From: Ditylenchus dipsaci
Lineage: Eukaryota; Nematoda; Chromadorea; Rhabditida; Anguinidae
Reading direction: 5' to 3'
Assembly: GCA_004194705.1 (NCBI GenBank)
Contig: SADC01000089.1
Coordinates: 62,001-126,000 of the forward strand
Length of the DNA: 64,000 nt
Of this stretch, positions 44,809 to 55,714 are shown piece after piece. Below the pieces are notes generated by a model, which had not been told where the DNA came from, searched no databases, and was given only the letters and a program-made list of their open reading frames with translations. The translations under genes were made by a program, and so were the position numbers. Positions within the stretch are counted from its first letter, which is position 1. Every line of letters begins with the position of its first letter.

Positions 44809-45154
44809 GGTGCAGGATCAAAATACCCAAGACAAAATACCCAATTACAAAATACCCAAGGACAAAATACCCAAAATACAAAATACCCAATGGTCAAATA
44901 CCCAAAGACAAAATACCCAAATACCTAAAATACCCAAGAGTGGTCTTTTAGTGGGCTTTTGACGTCCTATTAATATGATAATAGCAGATGGTGCATATTA
45001 TGATAATAATATTATGATAATAGCGTTTAGTGAACATTATCTGCACAATATGTATATTGGGTATTTTGACCATTGGGTATTTTGTACTTTGGGTATTTTG
45101 TCCTTGGTATTTTGTCTTTGGTATTTTGTCTTTGGGTATTATGATCCTGCACCA
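44809..45154. mobile_element. hAT-type MITE (CAAAATACCCAA words), 8-bp TSD
   Basis: GGTGCAGGATCAAAATACCC at the left, GGGTATTATGATCCTGCACC at the right, flanked by TTTTCAAC on both sides (44801-44808, 45155-45162). The left third has nine ATACCCAA words; the right third has the complement TTGGGTATTTTG. Confidence 0.85.
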
Positions 45155-45162
45155 TTTTCAAC

Positions 45163-46480
45163 ATATCCTCTAAAGTGGTTTTCTGGCCAAAATTCACAAA
45201 AAGTCCAATTCTCAAAAATGGTTTTTTGTATTTAAATTATTTTATCTGAAAATTTCAAACATACACAGGCATGTGATATGCCATTTGAAAGCTCTTTTTA
45301 TGGGCGTTTAAAAAACAAAGATCAGAAAAGAGTGTCAACAAAAAGTGGAAGTTATGGCTGTTTGAATGTTGAGCATGTATCCGTAAATGATAGTTTTTTT
45401 TCAATCGCGTTTTTGACCCATTTCAAAAATATAACTTACTTAGCAACCCTATACTTAAAATGTTCGGCATATTCCGTAGAGTAAAAAGAAACCAAACCTC
45501 CAGGTCGTATTGTACGTGTTAAAAGGCGCTACCAGATAGCAATGAGATGTTGTTAAGCGCGAAACCTTGAATTAAGCTTTTGATCAGTTAAATTTATGAA
45601 AATACTTGACGAAATTTCAAAATGACCTCACAGATGCTTGGGGCTATATCAGTACTCTAAAATAATCAATAAAAAAAACAGTAGTGCATTTTTGAAGAAA
45701 AAAACAGAGCTACACAATGTATTCGCATAGAATTTGAAATATTTTTCATGCCTAAACTTTGTGCGAAAAGTCCGTAAGGACTTTTCTTCCACACGGTACA
45801 CCACATGTATCGTTTATGTTTTATTTATTAAATTATTTGATTATTAAATCATTTTTCGAAAACGTTGTTATTACTTTTTAATTAGGTGCCGTAATTAGGC
45901 TAGAAAACACGTTTTCAGAGGAGACGACATTAATTTTTCAAATTTGTTTTTCCAATGTTCACTATTTTTTATGTTTGGAGGGTGGGGTGGTGACATCTAA
46001 TCCACATGGTCGGCCTAACGCATGCAAAAGCAGGCTATGCCAGGGTGTTGTGCTCTTGACATAGCTGTTTCGAGAGTTTCGATCTCGAAGGGAGTTGCTA
46101 GGGCAGCGACTCAACTCCAAGTACTTAGCCCCCAGATAGGGCGTAGGGGGCTTGGAGACTTAAGAGTTAGAGTCGCAAAAAACCTCTTTTGGGAGACAAC
46201 ATATAGGCACTCCGGCCGTCGAAGCAATACAAAATAAATAGCCAAATAAAAACTGACGGCAAATTCGCCATATCCTGTACTTTTTCAATACCAAAATACT
46301 AAATTCTGTTAGCAAAATTCAACCAGTGTAGAAAAACCTTTTCACTTTCTCAAGATCGAGGTACGGGCATTTTTTTTGTAAAATATATTATCTATACAGA
46401 AGTTTTAGTTGTGATGAAATGATGTGGTGTGCTCTAGATTAAAAAAATTAAATAGAATTTCCAACAACTAAAAGAATTTT
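45163..46480. other. repeat fragments, no gene
   Basis: 45510-45640 resembles the right arm of the 9.4-kb foldback (CAGATAGCAATGAGATG, TTTTGATCAGTT). 46020-46200 is a diverged hairpin with CAACTCCAAG and GGGGGCTTGGAG, akin to the GTCTAAGG family. The rest is AT-rich. Confidence 0.45.
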
Positions 46481-46485
46481 TTCAT

Positions 46486-49400
46486 CTACCAACAATGACA
46501 GCAACACATATCGATAAACAAAATCGACACTAGCAGATTTTCATTATTGTTCTTCAAAAAGGCCAGAGAAGCTCGATGACCGGACTTATCATCAACAGTA
46601 TGCACTGGGAAATCGCCTACTTTCTCACCGGAATGAGTCGATGTTGCTCTTGATGTTCCGAGCTGTGGCACCAACAGAAGTGCGCCCTGAATTAAGAACT
46701 ATAACCCCTTATTTGGATGACATGAAAATTCAGACTTACAGTTCATTTTCGTGTTTTCCGGAAAGTTGACTTTATAGTTAATGATGGTATCTCCATATCT
46801 AATCTTATTGTCAGAATGGCCATAATAAGGCATTCCTTTTCTCTGAATGACCTGGGTGTGATTGGGCGTAGTTATTTGACCTGAACACAAATCAATTTAC
46901 AACATGCGATAAAGAGGCAGTATTGGTTCTTGTAAAGTCACAAAATCTTTACTTAAAGTGTTTTTCGTGGTAACTTTTTCAGTAAAGGGTGTCGCAAGTA
47001 ATTTTTTTATTTGAACCAATTTTTTAAAAGGTGACTTTTTTTGCCGCAGAAATACTTATTTCTGCCGCAAATATAATATTATTTGCCGCGAATTTTGCCA
47101 CAAATAATTTTTCGGCGAATTTGCGGCAGAAAGAGTATATTGGCGGCAAAAAAAAGTATTGCCCTTTTTAATTCTAAATTCTTGAATTTAAAATTTTAAC
47201 TTCGTTTTGGCAATCACTTTTACCACTTTAGGGATTATAAGCTTAAGGGTGCCCCCCCGGTAAAGGGTGCCCCTCAGTGATTATTTTGTTGAAATCAATT
47301 GCATGATCGGGCTCTTGAAGATCTTGAACAGCACTACATTATGGGATAAGATGTTGTTAAAAGTGCTAAAACAAATAAAAAGATGAAAAAATAGAAAAGT
47401 AACTTTTTTTTCACGTAATCATGCTTTTTTAGATGTGAAAATCTTCAGACAAAAAAGCCAAAATCAAGTTTAAGATATTTATAAGTGCTGCTTGCATGGT
47501 GAAAAATACTCGGGCCACTCTTGGGCCATTCTTAAGTGTTGGCATTCATTGACAACTTTTTATACGATCTCCGAAAAAGAACAAAAAAGCCTACCAGTAG
47601 CATTTCTGTGACTAAATTTTGTTTTAGAGTCTCGATTACTCTGGTGAATCCACAACGCGCTTCCTCAACACTCAAAGACAGGTTGATCTAAAATTATGAT
47701 AACACAGCTTTGTACTTGCCTACCATAATATGTCTTACCATCAGATCGCTACCCTTGCGCGTGAACAAAGAGTGATCCAATTCATAGAGCACAACGATAA
47801 TATCGCCCGGCTCCGAGTTGACTCTTGGTCACCCTCGCCATGAAATGTGAATGACCCACCACTCTCCATTCCACTCTCTATGTTCACCTTGATGTATTTA
47901 CATGATGGAATCTGCAATTTAATGAGAAAATTTAGTCTTCCTCAAATACAAATCATATCGTACCGTTTTTTGTCCATTGCATGACTTGCACACATCTTGG
48001 GGACCACACCTGCGCCGTTGCAAGTGTAACAGAAAGTGTTAACCATGGAAAATTTTCTTCGATTGCAGCTGCTACACTTGACCACTCTATCCTGGGAACC
48101 TCCAATACTATTGCATTTGACACAGAGAACCTGACGGGCAACGCTCACAATCTTTGTGCAACCATTGTCTAAAATACAGGGTTACATTCAGAACAGCTGG
48201 TCAGCATATCGAATTGACTTACAAAGTTCTTCTAAGTCACAGCAAGCCGATACACGGTATCACTACCCTTGCTTTGGGCAGTCTAGACGAGCCTCCGCAA
48301 CCAGCACCAAAGAACATATCTGCAAAAATGACTTATGAGTTTAAAAAATAAATAAAAAAGCAATAAGACGCAAACCAGAGTCGTCCGTCTTTCACGTTCT
48401 TTCATGTTCACTGTCTCTCTGTAATGTCATCACTGTCTTCTTCTGTGATGTCATCACTGTCTTCTTCTGTAATGTCATCACTGTCTTCTTCTGTAATGTC
48501 ATCACTGTCTTCTTCTGTAATGTCATCACTGTCTTCTTCTGTAATGTCATCACTGTCTTCTTCTGTAATGTCATCACTGTCTTCTTCTGTAATGTCATCA
48601 CTGTCTTCTTCTGTAATGTCATCACTGTCTTCTTCTGTAATGTCATCACTGTCTTCTTCTGTGATGTCATCACTGTCTTCTCTGTATGTCATCACTGTCT
48701 TCTTCTTAATGTCATACTGTCTTCTTCTGTAATTCATCACTGTCTTCTTCTGTGATGTCATCACTGTCTTCTTCTGTATGTCTCATCACTGTCTTCTGTA
48801 ATGTCATCACTGTCTTCTTCTTAATGTCATCACTGTCTTCTTCTGTAATGTCATCACTGTCTTCTTCTGTAATGTCATCACTGTCTTCTTCTGTGATTCA
48901 TCACGTCTTCTTCTGTGTCTGTCTTCTTCTGTAATGTCATCACTGTCTTTCTGTCATCACTGTAATGTCATCACTGTCTTCTTCTGTAATGTCATCACTG
49001 TCTTCTTCTGTAAGTCATCACTGTCTTCTTCTGTGTCTCACTCTTCTGTAATGTCATCACTGTCTTCTTCTGTGATGTCATCACTGTCTTCTTCTGTAAT
49101 GTCATCACTGTCTTCTTCTGTAATGTCATCACTGTCTTCTTCTGTAATGTCATCACTGTCTTCTTCTGTGATGTCATCACTGTCTTCTTCTGTAATGTCA
49201 TCACTGTCTTCTTCTGTGATGTCATCACTGTCTTCTTCTGTAATGTCATCACTGTCTTCTTCTGTAATGTCATCACCAGGCCCCAAATTCTATGCACTAA
49301 AAAATGCGAAATATGCGCATAAAATATGCGCTAAAAATGCTTAAATATGCGCTAAAACGTAAAATATGCAGTATATTTTTTAGACTAAACTTTTTAATGT

Positions 49401-51829
49401 ACCGCATAACATTTGTGAAGAATCACTATATGTCGTAAAATTGCTCTAAAACATGCTTTTAAACGGTTTGGCAGCTTATACATGATTAAAGATACTTTTT
49501 GGATAATGCTAAATTTTTTTGCAAAAAAATTGACCAAAATTTGACATATGGCTTTGCTGAAGCAAGGTGATTTAACCTAAGGATTTAATTTATTTGACTT
49601 TAGGATTTAGTTTATTTGACGTCCCATTTGACCTAGGATTTGAACATAGCATAAAAAAAACTTTCTGCTCCCATGAAGATGCCGCAGGATTTCAGTCGAA
49701 AAAGATTTTTGAAAAGTGTCGACCGCCAATTACTAGCTAAGTTGCAAAAAAAATATCTTGTAAAGAAATTTCGAGACATTTAGGGGTTCTGTACTCCTGC
49801 CACTTCTTCGCATCTTTTCGCAATATAAACAATGTGCATTTGCGATTTTCGAAATTAATATCTTTTACAAACCAAATCGGTGCTTTGCATTGTTATTTTG
49901 CTACTTTAACTGAAAATATGAATTGCACGGTACTGAAACGTTAGCTACCTCAATAAAGGTTATTTAATACAAAATCTCTTTCTTACACGCTTGACAATAA
50001 AGTGTCCTGGTTTTGGAAACTATTTATACACAAAAGACGAGATTTGGCATGCTGCAACATTTTTTAACCAAAAATTCCTGAGATTTTCTGCAATATGCAG
50101 AAAAAATGCGTCGAAATTGCAAAATATGCACTAAAAATGGAAAATATGCAAAATATGCACTAAAAATGGAAAATATGCAAAACATGCTGCATAAAAGTAC
50201 GAAAAAATACTCAAACAAGGCTAAAAGTGCGTTTTTTGTGCATAACTATTGCTTGCATATCCGCAGAAAAATATGCATTTGCATAGAATTTGGGCCCTGG
50301 TCATCACTGTCTTCTTCTGTAATGTCATCAATGTCTTCTTCTGTAATGTCATCGCTGTCTTCTTTTCAATGCCATCTTCCCATAGCGGTCATATACTTTG
50401 CCTGAAAAACTGTCGGCATAAAATTAATCACAAATGATAAAGAAAGCTTGCGTTTTTCAGAGTCACTGAGAACCCATAAGCTTGAGAAATCAACTTGAAA
50501 CGTTCTTCTTCATTCGTGTTCTTGTCAGGATGGTACTTGAGAGCAAGCTCTCTATATGCTAAAACTAAGAAATTAGTGTTTGCTAGAACCTGCTTTATGC
50601 AACAAGAGATAAAGTCGAGTTTTTCAATAGTTCGTTCCCCCCACGGTCCGACACTTTTTTACTATCAGAAAAAACAATTAAAAGGGTTGATCAGTTAAGT
50701 TTTCCATCTCGATTTTTGTTAAGAAATACCGATATTGATAATCTTAATCAAACCTTGAATTCTGCACAAGTTTTGTTCACATTGAGACACCGAGTTGTCG
50801 ACAAAATAATGCTCACAAACGACATGAAAAAGATGAAATTTGAAATGTCCATTCATGACGAAAGGCTCCTCAGAAAAAGATCTAGGGCTACATATTGGTA
50901 TGAATAAAAAATGACAAATACGCAAAATACTTTAGTACAGGGTGGCGCAACATGAACGCATGAATGAATTTTCGCCATAACTTTTAAAATTTGAGGTACT
51001 TTGACGAGATTTTTTTTATTCGAAAGCTGAATGAATGAGAAATCGAATGACACCAAATTTTTGATTTTCGTGTTGTTATCACTGTTAAAACATGTTTGAT
51101 TGAAAATTTATTTTTTCTTCTTTTAGCCATGGTCTACAGTGCCCAAGAGAAGGCAAAGTGCGTCGAAATGTTCATTGAGGAAGGCAAAAGCGTGGCCAAT
51201 TTTGGCGTTCGATATCAGAGCGAGCTCGGATTCATGCTAAAGTGCCGGACCGCAATAGGATTCTTGACTGGTACAACAAATTCAAGGGCAAGAAGCGTCG
51301 AAAGGAAGAAGAGGCCAAACAGCAACCAAACACCAACAACAACACACAATCGCCAGTATGAATGAGCTTCGAGAACGGATTGAGCGCGCTTTCATGAGTC
51401 TGCCGCAGGAGATGGCCAACAGAGCAATCGGAGCCTACGAAACTCGCCTCGAATACTGCCTAGAAGTGAATGGGAAAAGTACAGAACAGCAATATGAGTG
51501 AAAATCATTGTTATTTTTGTCCGTTAAAATTGGGTGTGTTCAAATAAAGAATTCTTTGCATGTTTGGTGTCATCGATTTCTTATTCATTCATCTTTCGAA
51601 TAAAAAAAAGGTCTCGTCAAAGTACCGCAAATTTAAAAGTTATGGCGAAAATTCATTCATGCGTTTATGTTGCGCCACCCTGTATATTTTCAAAATCAAA
51701 TAAAGAATTTAAAACAAAAAGAGAAGAGTTTCACACCTAACCTAAAACGAACTGACCTTTCTTAAGCTGATGGTCTGTTGCAGTTGATTCGACTGCGAGA
51801 ATTTCGTAGTATTTCATGTCCTTGACCAT
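46486..51829 (-). CDS. type I DnaJ/Hsp40 (DNAJA) gene, nine exons, many frame breaks
   Basis: Exons (minus): 51829-51757, 50558-50452, 50401-48376 (with tandem array and hAT insert), 48319-48223, 48168-47964, 47911-47739, from 47687, 46880-46740, from 46686. Product starts [14 protein letters not shown], then [20 protein letters not shown], a J domain with the HPD that stimulates Hsp70 ATPase. Next are an acidic EDSDDITE repeat, [21 protein letters not shown], a zinc-finger region ([24 protein letters not shown]; the first two modules lack the usual glycines), [30 protein letters not shown], and GMPYYGH with VNFPENTK. One-base deletions break exons 2 ([12 protein letters not shown]), 3, 4 (TLEEL), 5 (before CKSCNG) and 6 (DQE|VNSEPGD). 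Intron 2 starts with GC, a rare donor. The C-terminal exon is uncertain. Either a young pseudogene or a real chaperone with miscalled bases. Confidence 0.85.
46984..47165. repeat. small foldback with TTGCCGC words
   Basis: TTTTTGCCGCAGAAATACTT and TTTGCGGCAGAAAGAGTA with TTGGCGGCAAAAAAAAGTAT. Member of the 42725 family, within a DNAJA intron. Confidence 0.5.
48408..50367 (-). repeat. 24-bp in-frame tandem array encoding EDSDDITE
   Basis: The unit TCATCACTGTCTTCTTCTGT plus AATG repeats roughly 35 times from 48424 to 49276, and about 2.5 more units follow at 50300-50367 beyond a hAT insertion. Read on the minus strand in the DNAJA frame, each unit is eight acidic residues. The array has indels (for example at 48690-48730, 48780, 48900-48960 and 49010-49050) that shift frame. 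It lies where DNAJA proteins have a Gly/Phe-rich linker. Confidence 0.95.
49277..50299. mobile_element. hAT-type element (AAATATGC words) inside the DNAJA array
   Basis: Begins CAGGCCCCAAATTCTATGCA and ends TGCATAGAATTTGGGCCCTG. The duplication GTCATCAC flanks both sides (49269-49276, 50300-50307). Words AAAATATGCGCTAAAA are at both ends; the middle has no transposase. Confidence 0.93.
50938..51682 (+). mobile_element. internally deleted mariner-type element, TA target site
   Basis: CAGGGTGGCGCAACATGAAC at the left and TTATGTTGCGCCACCCTG at the right between TAs (50936-50937, 51683-51684). Inverted repeats are about 120 bp. A frame at 51129 reads [20 protein letters not shown], the helix-turn-helix start of a transposase. 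A second frame at 51358-51501 reads [20 protein letters not shown], its C-terminus. The catalytic core between them is missing. It lies in DNAJA intron 1. Confidence 0.9.
51129..51501 (+). pseudogene. mariner-type transposase, deletion remnant
   Basis: N-terminal helix-turn-helix residues (ECVEMF-like [20 protein letters not shown]) and, after frame changes, [23 protein letters not shown] coding, are followed directly by the C-terminal [19 protein letters not shown]. The DDE catalytic domain has been lost. It could be mobilised only in trans. Confidence 0.8.
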
Positions 51830-52309
51830 TGTGAGAAAATAGCTGAAAAAAGTAAAGTAAATTAAAACGGAGGTGAAATCTCTCAAAGAAATCGACTTGA
51901 TACCACTTGGGTGATTTGACTAGTTTGATTACCCATAGTTTCATAGTTCAAAATGGATCAATTGTGCGATTAATATTGCTAATGTAACTTAAAATTCTGA
52001 ACAATTTTTTTAACATTGCAACAAAAATATGAAATTTGAATTGTCCAAGCCGTGCCGAGACAATTTCTTTCACGCATGGTGCCAGCAAAATGTTGACCCT
52101 ACTTGGATATACCCCTCCCAAATCAACTTTTTTAAAAGTGTCTCCGAACATCCTATATCGACCTAAAATCAAATCAGGAGTTCAAAAAGACATAATTTTT
52201 GAGTTCTGGTCTATAAAAAATTGAGTTTTGAGCTTTTTGAAATTGCAAGTTTTTGCCTGTTTTACCATGTTTTTTAAAATGGAGCTGGGCAAAAAAGTCT
52301 CTATATGCG
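51830..52309. other. DNAJA 5' flank, no feature recognised
   Basis: AT-rich sequence upstream of the DNAJA start. No divergent gene seen. The reading frames overlap on opposite strands without splice context. Confidence 0.4.
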
Positions 52310-52500
52310 TTTATGATCAAGAGTCTTGCTCACAATTATGTCTAAGGTAAGTGAGTGCGTGATCTCTAACCAACCAAGCCCCGTTGCTTGTGGTTGACAT
52401 GCGCACACCCATATACCTTAACACAAATCACTCGAAAGTGACTCTGAATGCATGAAAAAGCATGCATACCAGAGTTTATTTATGCGGTAGGCCCAGTCAG
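52310..52500 (-). repeat. hairpin-family copy, minus orientation, core shortened
   Basis: Complement of the family at 1, 20.75 and 61.2 kb: ATGCATACCAGAG, ACTCGAAAGTGACTC and GTCTAAGGTAAGTGAGTGCG are all present, but the GC-rich loop has lost most of its bases. Confidence 0.75.
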
Positions 52501-52717
52501 CAAAACTATGTTCAACATCTTCCTTTTTGTTTAAATTGGTCCCTTTTTTGGTCCATTTCCACCCAAATACAGACCTAAATCCATTTCAAAATGGTCAAAA
52601 AGGGTGCTTTTGGGTGGTCCGAAAACTCAATTTTTTATTTCCCAGAACTCAAAAATAATGCCTTTTTTGAACTCTCGAGGCCATTTCAGGTCGATGTAAG
52701 TGTTTGGTAACACTTAA

Positions 52718-52948
52718 AGGGCCTGACCTCTTCCTACTCGGTGGTCCCCGCCAATTCAAAAATTTTCCCTCGATCATTGGACTTCTGTACGGATTTTTCC
52801 GCCACGTTTCTAACAAAACTAGGCCTGAAATCAAATTTTAGGCTTAGTTTTGTTAGAAACCTAGCGGAAAAATCCGTACAGAAGTCCAATGATCAAGGGA
52901 AAATTTTTGAATTGGCGGGGGACCACCGAGTAGGAAGAGGTCAGGCCT
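52718..52948. mobile_element. TTAA-type palindromic MITE, 231 bp
   Basis: AGGGCCTGACCTCTTCCTAC and GTAGGAAGAGGTCAGGCCT between TTAA duplications. The inner GTACGGATTTTTCCGCCACG is shared in part with the 43830 element. Confidence 0.9.
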
Positions 52949-54954
52949 TTAAAAAAAGTTGATCTGAGAGTGGCATATCCAAGTAGCACCAAAATGTTAA
53001 TACGGAATGATTTCATACAGTTACTTGCTCTATCTAAATTGATACGATAAGACAACGATTTTAGGGAGATATGATATTTGTAGAGATTGATTGTAATTAT
53101 TCTCGATTGTACAACTTGCTAGTAGTAACTTGTTTTTGGCACAAAAACCAAAATAGGGGTTCACACGAAGTATCTTGCCCGATTTCGGGACACCATACTG
53201 ATGTCTTATTTAATTCTTTGTCTTGTCCTGACAAAAAATGGTCCCTTAAATTATCTTATTTTTTTCTCATAGAAAACAAACAAGGTTTACAAAGATAGTA
53301 AGCTTACACGACGTTCTTCATAGCCACCTAACTTGGCGGATTATATAATGACCCGATTTGGCCATCCCAGCTGCTAGAAGGACCGCTCTACTTAACTACT
53401 TTTGTGATTTAGAAAGGATGAAGTCCTTCATTGTACTTTGTCTATGTTAAAATACTTTCTAAAGATGTTTTTGTGTCACTTTTTAGTTCCCCCATGCTCG
53501 GATTTTTTAAAAAGTGACCTCAAATCACCCCTCGAACTCATTTTTTCTGCACAACAAGATACGAGAAGTATTTCTTAACACTATCTGAATAAAAAAAATT
53601 GATTTTGTCAAACAAATTTGCACCCCCACTGCTCGGGGTGGATGGTCTTACTCCGGTGTTTTTGACCAAATTTAACCTTTTTTATGCAAAATCTAGGCAT
53701 GAATGCTATATTTTGAAAAGGTTTTTCTTTTGTGGTACTCACTACAAAAAATAAAAAAATGGTATGCATGCTTATTTCATGCATCCAGAGTCACTTTCGA
53801 GTGATTTGTTTAAATCGATAGAACAATACCGCGCCAATCCAATAATGTGAAAATTTCGGATAGATGACACACATAAGCCTAGGTTACAAGCGAAAATACG
53901 AACTTGAGAAAATATGGAGAAAAAAGCAAAAATTTAATCGTTTTTGAATTTTTGTCTCCATAAGAAAAGTGTCGATTTTGCCTTTCGACGTGTTTGACAC
54001 TCCGTGATAAGGATAGCCATAAAAAATCTAACTAATTTCAGCTTCAATAATTAAAAAAATTACAATCTGAACATGGACAAACAATTTATATCTGCTGAAA
54101 TTTGAATCCGTCGATGAACCCATTCCAAAGAACCAAATATCAAGGCAGAAACATAAATAGAGGAAATACTAATTTTTTCTTGCTTCTTTCCTAGCCGTTG
54201 CAGTTTTGTCGACTCTGAATCTTTTTGATGGAAATTTGGTAGCGACTTCTCATATCCTGAATTACTTGTAAATCAGATTGGCAAGAAGCAAAACTGATAG
54301 AAAGCGATGGACGACCAAAGAGAATCTGTAAAACAATATAAAAATGAGTTCTCATGGTCACCCAGCTCATTTATGTAATTTGTACAAAACCACCCAAAAT
54401 AATTTCCCAAACAACTTTTTTGCTGAAGCGGGTCTTTAAAAGTGGGTCAAAAACACTAGGTCAAAAGCACGATTTTCAATCAGGGGGTCGTTCTATTAAA
54501 ATAAATGATTTTTGTCCTAGGAGGAACTTACATATTGCGTATTTTTTGTACAATTGAAAATGCTTACTCTTTTTCTGTAGTTTTCAGCGTCCTGTGGAAA
54601 GTCAAAGTTGTAGATGTGGTCGTATTTGGCTAGAAGGGAGGGTCCTCTAGATCAGTTGCAAAATCTATGGTCTAAAAGTGGTTTTGTAAAAGCATTGTCC
54701 GGTAATAAATGAATAAACATTACTCTATCTAACAGAACTGGATCAAAAAGTTGCGGTTGATCAATACGTTTCCAACTCGAGTGGGCAGTTGTACGCGAAT
54801 CAACAATTATCAGCACTATTAAAACATAAAAAATAAATTTTTAAGGGAAAAAAGTATTTTTTCCTCGCACTACAGAAACTAAATCAAAGTCATGTTAAAA
54901 ATAGTTTAAAAATAGAATTTTAAATTTAGCAGAATTTTTAAAAGCGAAATGTGG
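52949..54954. other. no gene recognised
   Basis: Two kilobases of AT-rich DNA. 53760-53805 carries only the first 45 bases of the hairpin family. Several GT/AG candidates exist but no frame with coding character. Confidence 0.4.
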
Positions 54955-54962
54955 GAGCTGAA

Positions 54963-55327
54963 TAGGGTTGTCGAATCGAACGTTTGATTTCGAACATTGT
55001 TCGAAATGTTCGAGATTTTTTCGAATGTTCGACTTCGAACGGAACGTTCGTTCGAAAATTTTCGAACTCGAACTTCGAACCGAACGTTCGACTCGAAATA
55101 TATCGAATTTCTTGCCAAATACTTTCAGTAAGAACTTAGAAACACGAAAAAGATTTGACCAAACATGCGCAGCATCATAAAAAAAGGCATCAAAAATGGG
55201 TTGGGCTCGTTTTGAAGTTCAAATTCAAAAAAAAAGCTAAAATTTTCAAATCGAACGTTCGAAAATTTTCAAACTCGAACTTCGAATCGAACCGAACGTT
55301 CGAAATTTCGAACGTTTGACAACCCTA
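54963..55327. mobile_element. hAT-type MITE (TTCGAACG words), 8-bp TSD
   Basis: TAGGGTTGTCGAATCGAACG at the left, CGTTTGACAACCCTA at the right, flanked by GAGCTGAA on both sides (54955-54962, 55328-55335). TTCGAACGTTCGA-type words fill both ends. The reading frames (FDFEHCSKCSR etc.) are word products. Confidence 0.93.
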
Positions 55328-55714
55328 GAGCTGAACAATACAAGGCATATCAACTATTCAAAAATCAGCTTATTTTTTACCTTGGTCCCCCTGTTGATCT
55401 AATCTAGGGTAGGCGAGCTATATTAGGACGGTTCAAACATGTTCATCGGTGTAAGAGAAACACAAACACAACATACGCTAACCTATCCTTGGCAAGGCTA
55501 GAGATAGAAAGGGGTACCAAAGCGAAAAGTGGCAGTGATGTCAATAAGCGCATAAAAGTGCATATGCACTTTTCTGCACTTATTGACAACACTGAAAAGT
55601 GGGCCGGATTCTATAATAGGGCACCAATTATTTCGAAAAAGTCGGTTTTTTATTAATCCTGTAAAAACGCGGCGTGTCTAATCGCCGCGTTCTAATTCTT
55701 GCGACAACCTAATA

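Noticed and set aside
45278..45484. 68-aa plus-strand frame as a gene
   Set aside because: No splice sites or domain, and the flanking sequence is repeat debris shared with other loci.
48408..49344. Evenly spaced 24-bp repeats resembling a CRISPR array
   Set aside because: Units are contiguous with no unique spacers, encode an in-frame peptide in a eukaryotic gene, and the genome has spliceosomal introns.
48424..49344. Serine-rich (MSSLSSSV) reading frames on the plus strand and QKKTVMT frames on the minus strand
   Set aside because: They are other frames of the tandem array. Only the EDSDDITE frame joins the J domain and the DMFFG exon.
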